Origin: Bordetella parapertussis
GTDB taxonomy: Bacteria > Pseudomonadota > Gammaproteobacteria > Burkholderiales > SG8-41
Direction: 5' to 3'
Length of the DNA: 8,322 bases
Assembly (NCBI GenBank): GCA_945870465.1
Contig: CAMBSS010000179.1
Coordinates: 1 to 8,322, forward strand
The notes under the pieces are model-generated. The model saw only the letters and a list, made by a program, of their open reading frames with translations, was not told where the DNA came from and ran no database searches. The translations under genes were made by a program, and so were the position numbers. Positions 5,917-8,322 of this stretch are shown one piece after another (the first letter of the stretch is position 1; each line of letters starts with the position of its first letter).

Positions 5917-6531
5917 ATGGACGACATAGTCAAACAAGGCATGACCAAGTGGCCCAACGTGCCGTCCGTCTTTGGATGGCTCGGGCTCGATCGCCGCGGC
6001 CATTGGCTGATCAAGGGCGAGCGCATTTCGAACACCCTCGTCGCCGATTTCATCGGCCGCAATTACGAACGCGACGAGCAGGGTCGCTGGTTCTTCCAGA
6101 ACGGACCGCAGCGCGTTTTCATTTCCCTCGACTACACGCCTTTCATCTACCGGCTCCTGTGGGAGCCTGCTGCAGGTGCCGCGCAGCGCATAGAAACCCA
6201 CACCGGGCGCGCCGTGACGCAGATAGATGGCGCGTGGATAGATGATGCCGGCATCGTGCTGCTCGAGAGTGAGCACGGTGTGGGGCTCGTCGATGACCGC
6301 GATCTCGAGCGTCTGCTGATTTTCTTCAGCGGCACCGGCGATGAAGCACTCGACGAGGAGTACATCGCCGCCGCCATCGAGCAACTGCAGGCCGGCATTG
6401 CGGTGGAACTGGGGTTTCGCTACCAGGGACATACCGTGCCGGTGTCGGCGATCGCGGCCGCCGACGTTCCCGCCAGATTCGGTTTCGTGCCGCGCCCGGT
6501 GCAGCCGGCCGGCGAGGAAGAATGTTATTGA
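5917..6531 (+). CDS. Conserved hypothetical protein of the MDDIVKQ-KWPNVP family
   Basis: The 204-residue soluble protein starts MDDIVKQGMTKWPNVPSVFG, followed by WLGLDRRGHWLI (21-32) and FIGRNYERDEQGRWFFQNGP (45-64). This N-terminal block is characteristic of an uncharacterised protein family common in Betaproteobacteria; I am not certain of its DUF number. The middle (about 105-130) has a GIVLLESEHGVGLVDDRDL segment, and the end, ARFGFVPRPVQPAGEE, is also typical. No membrane segment, signal peptide, metal cluster or enzyme motif is visible. The start at 5917 keeps the conserved MDDIVKQ opening but has no Shine-Dalgarno: the octamer repeat runs up to the base before it. An alternative ATG at 5941 would delete part of the conserved block. 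Expression is therefore probably leaderless or affected by the upstream hairpin. Function unknown. Confidence 0.85.
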   Translation: MDDIVKQGMTKWPNVPSVFGWLGLDRRGHWLIKGERISNTLVADFIGRNYERDEQGRWFFQNGPQRVFISLDYTPFIYRLLWEPAAGAAQRIETHTGRAVTQIDGAWIDDAGIVLLESEHGVGLVDDRDLERLLIFFSGTGDEALDEEYIAAAIEQLQAGIAVELGFRYQGHTVPVSAIAAADVPARFGFVPRPVQPAGEEECY

Positions 6532-6537
6532 AGCCCT

Positions 6538-6650
6538 TGAGGAGTGGGGCGTGAGGGGTGAGGAGCAATTTAATACCGCGACGACTGCGGCGCATCCATG
6601 CACCGCGTTCGCCCCGCCTCTCGCCTATCGCCTCTCGTCTTTCGGTGTCC
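6538..6650. repeat. Purine arm and heptamer array (locus 3) before the HAD gene
   Basis: A GA/GT-rich stretch at 6538-6566 contains GTGAGGGG (6551-6558) and TGAGGAGC, degenerate relatives of the octamer unit at loci 1 and 2. It is followed by unremarkable sequence and then by a pyrimidine-rich array of 7-bp units. These are GCCTCTC (6616-6622), GCCTATC (6623-6629), GCCTCTC (6630-6636), GTCTTTC (6637-6643) and a degenerate GGTGTCC (6644-6650). Pairing between the arms is weak; GGGGCG (6546-6551) with CGCCCC (6610-6615) is the clearest match. The array ends four bases before ATG 6655. Confidence 0.6.
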
Positions 6651-6654
6651 CTCA

Positions 6655-7449
6655 ATGCGTCCGTTGACCGACTTCCCGCTTGCCGCCCGCGCAAAAATAC
6701 GCGGTATGCTGTGCGATATCGACGACACACTCACCACCGATGGCCGCCTCACCGCCACCGCGTACGCTGCGCTGGAAGCCTTGCAGAACGCGGGCATGCT
6801 GGTGGTGGCCGTCACCGGCCGGCCGGCGGGCTGGTGCGACCATATCGCGCGCATGTGGCCTGTCGATGGGGTGGTCGGCGAGAACGGCGCCTTCTACTTT
6901 TGCTACGACCATGCGAAACACCAGATGCAGCGGCGCTTTGTCGATGACGACGTGACACGCGCTGCACATCGCCGGAAACTTGCCGCCATCCGCGACCGCA
7001 TCATTGCCGCGGTGCCGGGTTGCGCTGTCGCCGCCGACCAGCATTACCGCGAAACCGACCTCGCGATCGATTTCTGCGAAGACGTGCCGCGCCTGCCCCA
7101 GCCCGCGGTCGAGAAAATCGCCGCTCTCATGCAGGGGGCCGGGCTGACTGCGAAGGTAAGCTCCATCCACGTCAACGGCTGGTTCGGCGTGTACGATAAA
7201 CTGTCGATGACCCACAACCTGCTGCGCGACTGTTTTGCTACCGATCTGGACGAACGCAAGGGCGATTTCGTTTTCGCCGGTGACTCGCCGAATGATGCGC
7301 CAATGTTCGCGTACTTTCCGCATGCGGTCGGCGTCGCCAATATCAAGGCTTTCGCCGGGCAGCTCGCGGCGGAACCAGCTTATGTGACAACAGCAGCAAG
7401 CGGCGCGGGGTTCTGCGAGTTAGCGAATTTCCTGCTTGCTGCGCGCTGA
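6655..7449 (+). CDS. HAD-IIB family sugar-phosphate-type phosphatase
   Basis: The 264-residue cytosolic hydrolase shows all four HAD motifs. Motif I is DIDDTLTTDG at 21-30, with D21 as nucleophile and D23 as acid/base. Motif II is the Thr of TGRP (54-57), motif III is K182 in YDKLSM, and motif IV is GDSPNDAPMF (209-218) binding Mg2+. A large insertion between motifs II and III (about 70-170) is the type C2 cap, placing it in class IIB with Cof-type, sucrose-phosphate and mannosyl-3-phosphoglycerate phosphatases. The IHVNGWFGVYDK segment (171-182) is distinctive, but I cannot assign the substrate. An in-frame ATG at 6598 would add 19 residues encoded by the repeat array and unlike the family, so I place the start at 6655. 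Neither start has a clear Shine-Dalgarno. The gene stands alone between two repeat-bearing spacers. Confidence 0.88.
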   Translation: MRPLTDFPLAARAKIRGMLCDIDDTLTTDGRLTATAYAALEALQNAGMLVVAVTGRPAGWCDHIARMWPVDGVVGENGAFYFCYDHAKHQMQRRFVDDDVTRAAHRRKLAAIRDRIIAAVPGCAVAADQHYRETDLAIDFCEDVPRLPQPAVEKIAALMQGAGLTAKVSSIHVNGWFGVYDKLSMTHNLLRDCFATDLDERKGDFVFAGDSPNDAPMFAYFPHAVGVANIKAFAGQLAAEPAYVTTAASGAGFCELANFLLAAR

Positions 7450-7459
7450 CTAAACCTTG

Positions 7460-7604
7460 AACCGCAAAGGACGCAAAGGAATTCAAATGCGCGCAAGAAT
7501 GATTGCCGAATCAACTTGAACGCACAACTTCTTTATGATGAAATCTAGCGAGTTTTTAATACATGTTTAAGCCTTCCTTCGCGTCCTTTGCGTCCTTCGC
7601 GGTT
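7460..7604. repeat. Nonamer inverted-repeat element with AT-rich core (locus 4)
   Basis: The left arm carries two 9-bp units, GCAAAGGAC (7464-7472) and GCAAAGGAA (7473-7481). The right arm carries three of the complementary type, TCCTTCGCG (7575-7583), TCCTTTGCG (7584-7592) and TCCTTCGCG (7593-7601). Bases 7460-7480 pair with 7584-7604 at 20 of 21 positions. The roughly 90 bases between the arms are clearly more AT-rich than the flanking genes and contain no convincing coding region. Arrays of the GCAAAGGAC type occur between genes in many environmental bacteria (general recollection). No target-site duplication is obvious. Confidence 0.8.
7516..7560 (+). promoter_or_regulatory. Candidate sigma70-type promoter(s) for the threonine aldolase gene
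   Basis: Two overlapping candidates lie in the AT-rich core. The first is TTGAAC (7516-7521), a 17-base spacer and TGAAAT (7539-7544), with four of six matches in each box. The second is TTTATG (7532-7537), a 17-base spacer and TTTAAT (7555-7560), with three and five matches. Either would give a leader carrying the right repeat arm before ATG 7624. Such matches are easy to find in AT-rich DNA, so confidence is low. Confidence 0.25.
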
Positions 7605-7623
7605 AAAGACTGAGAGAAAAATA

Positions 7624-8322
7624 ATGATCGATTTAAGAAGCGACACCATTACCCAGCCCACCGAAGCGATGCTGGCCGCAATGCAGGAAGCGACCTACGG
7701 CGACGATTCGCGCGATGGCGACCCGACCGTGCAGAAGCTCGAAGCCTTGGCGGCGGAGAAAACCGGCAAGGCAGCCGGCGCCTACATGCCGAGCGGCACC
7801 ATGACCAACCTGGTGGCGATGCTGACGCACGCGCAGCGCGGCGGCGAAGTGCTGCTGGAAGAAGGCTCGCACACCCTGAGCTCGGAACTGGGCGGGATGG
7901 CTGCGCTCGCCGGGCTTTTTTACCGCACCATACCCGGCACGCGCGGCCGCATGGATCTCAATGTCCTGCGCGAGAAAATCAGGGGCACGCACCGCAACCA
8001 GATGGGCACCGGGATCGTCTGGATGGAAAATACGCACAACCTCGCGAGCGGCGCCGTGCTGCCGCTCGCTTACATGGCTGAAGTGCACAAGCTGGCGCGC
8101 GACAAGGGTGTGCCGGTACACATCGACGGCGCACGCCTCTTCAACGCCGCCGCCGCGCTCAACACCACCGCCAAGGAAGTCTCGCAGCACTGCGACAGCG
8201 TGTGCTTCTGCGTTTCCAAAGGCCTGTCGGCACCGATAGGCTCGGTGCTGTGCGGCAGCGAAGAGTTCATTGAGAAAGCGCGCGCGTTCCGCCGCATGGT
8301 CGGCGGCAACATGCGCCAGGCC
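7624..8322 (+). CDS. ltaE: Threonine aldolase / beta-eliminating lyase family, N-terminal 233 codons (cut by window edge)
   Basis: The translation starts MIDLRSDTITQPTEAM, the standard opening of L-threonine aldolases, which are PLP enzymes cleaving (allo-)threonine to glycine and acetaldehyde. H83 (ring stacking on PLP), ENTHN (135-139), HIDGARLFNA (166-175, with D168 and R171 for cofactor binding) and K199 in SKGLSAPIGS (the PLP Schiff-base lysine) are all in place. The visible part ends at VGGNMRQA, matching the family's GGGMRQ turn, and about 100 C-terminal residues lie outside. Aligned without gaps to E. coli LtaE up to residue 140 (from memory), three pocket residues differ: Y30 to R, F87 to S and H126 to Q. 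Substrate preference may thus differ from the low-specificity enzyme. The ATG at 7624 is preceded by only a weak GAGA-type ribosome binding site. A repeat element with a candidate promoter lies upstream. Confidence 0.9.
   Translation, partial: MIDLRSDTITQPTEAMLAAMQEATYGDDSRDGDPTVQKLEALAAEKTGKAAGAYMPSGTMTNLVAMLTHAQRGGEVLLEEGSHTLSSELGGMAALAGLFYRTIPGTRGRMDLNVLREKIRGTHRNQMGTGIVWMENTHNLASGAVLPLAYMAEVHKLARDKGVPVHIDGARLFNAAAALNTTAKEVSQHCDSVCFCVSKGLSAPIGSVLCGSEEFIEKARAFRRMVGGNMRQA

Noticed and set aside
5217..8190. Long minus-strand open frames at 5217-5795, 5893-6603, 6652-7323 and 7633-8190
   Set aside because: They mirror the well-supported + strand genes and their translations show no recognisable motifs; GC-rich antisense frames explain them.
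1..8322. Defence island, prophage, insertion sequence or toxin-antitoxin system
   Set aside because: No integrase, transposase, nuclease, restriction or phage structural motif was seen on either strand.

Overview
The window is a GC-rich, gene-dense piece of chromosome with betaproteobacterial character (Burkholderiales or Nitrosomonadales type, probably environmental). Three things point that way: the two small proteins at 5232-5804 and 5917-6531 resemble uncharacterised families I know only from Betaproteobacteria, the gene content includes an orphan TctC/Bug-type binding protein, and codon use is strongly GC-biased. No phage, transposase, CRISPR, rRNA or tRNA was seen.

Left part (1-5147): a probable carboxylic acid catabolic locus built around a divergent spacer. 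Leftward run an NDP-forming acyl-CoA synthetase (225-2357) and, 24 bp behind it, an acyl-CoA dehydrogenase cut by the window edge (1-200). Rightward run an MFS permease (2538-3794), a carboxymuconolactone-decarboxylase-type protein (3831-4214) and a TctC-like solute-binding protein without a signal peptide (4221-5147). A simple reading is uptake of an organic acid, CoA activation, alpha,beta-dehydrogenation and a decarboxylase-fold step. The substrate cannot be read from the sequence.

Right part (5232-8322): unrelated single genes, all on the + strand: a DUF6806-like protein, a conserved protein starting MDDIVKQ, a HAD-IIB phosphatase and the first 233 codons of a threonine aldolase (ltaE family) whose pocket residues differ from the E. 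coli enzyme.

The most unusual structure lies between the genes. Four spacers (2395-2513, 5811-5916, 6538-6650, 7460-7604) each carry short tandem units: octamers of type TCACGCCC, heptamers of type GCCTCTC, and nonamers of type TCCTTTGCG. Each is laid out as a purine-rich left arm and a pyrimidine-rich right arm, so three can fold into long hairpins. The right arm ends within 0 to 27 bases of a start codon, and the genes that follow lack a good Shine-Dalgarno sequence. This is the best candidate here for something not explained by the genes.
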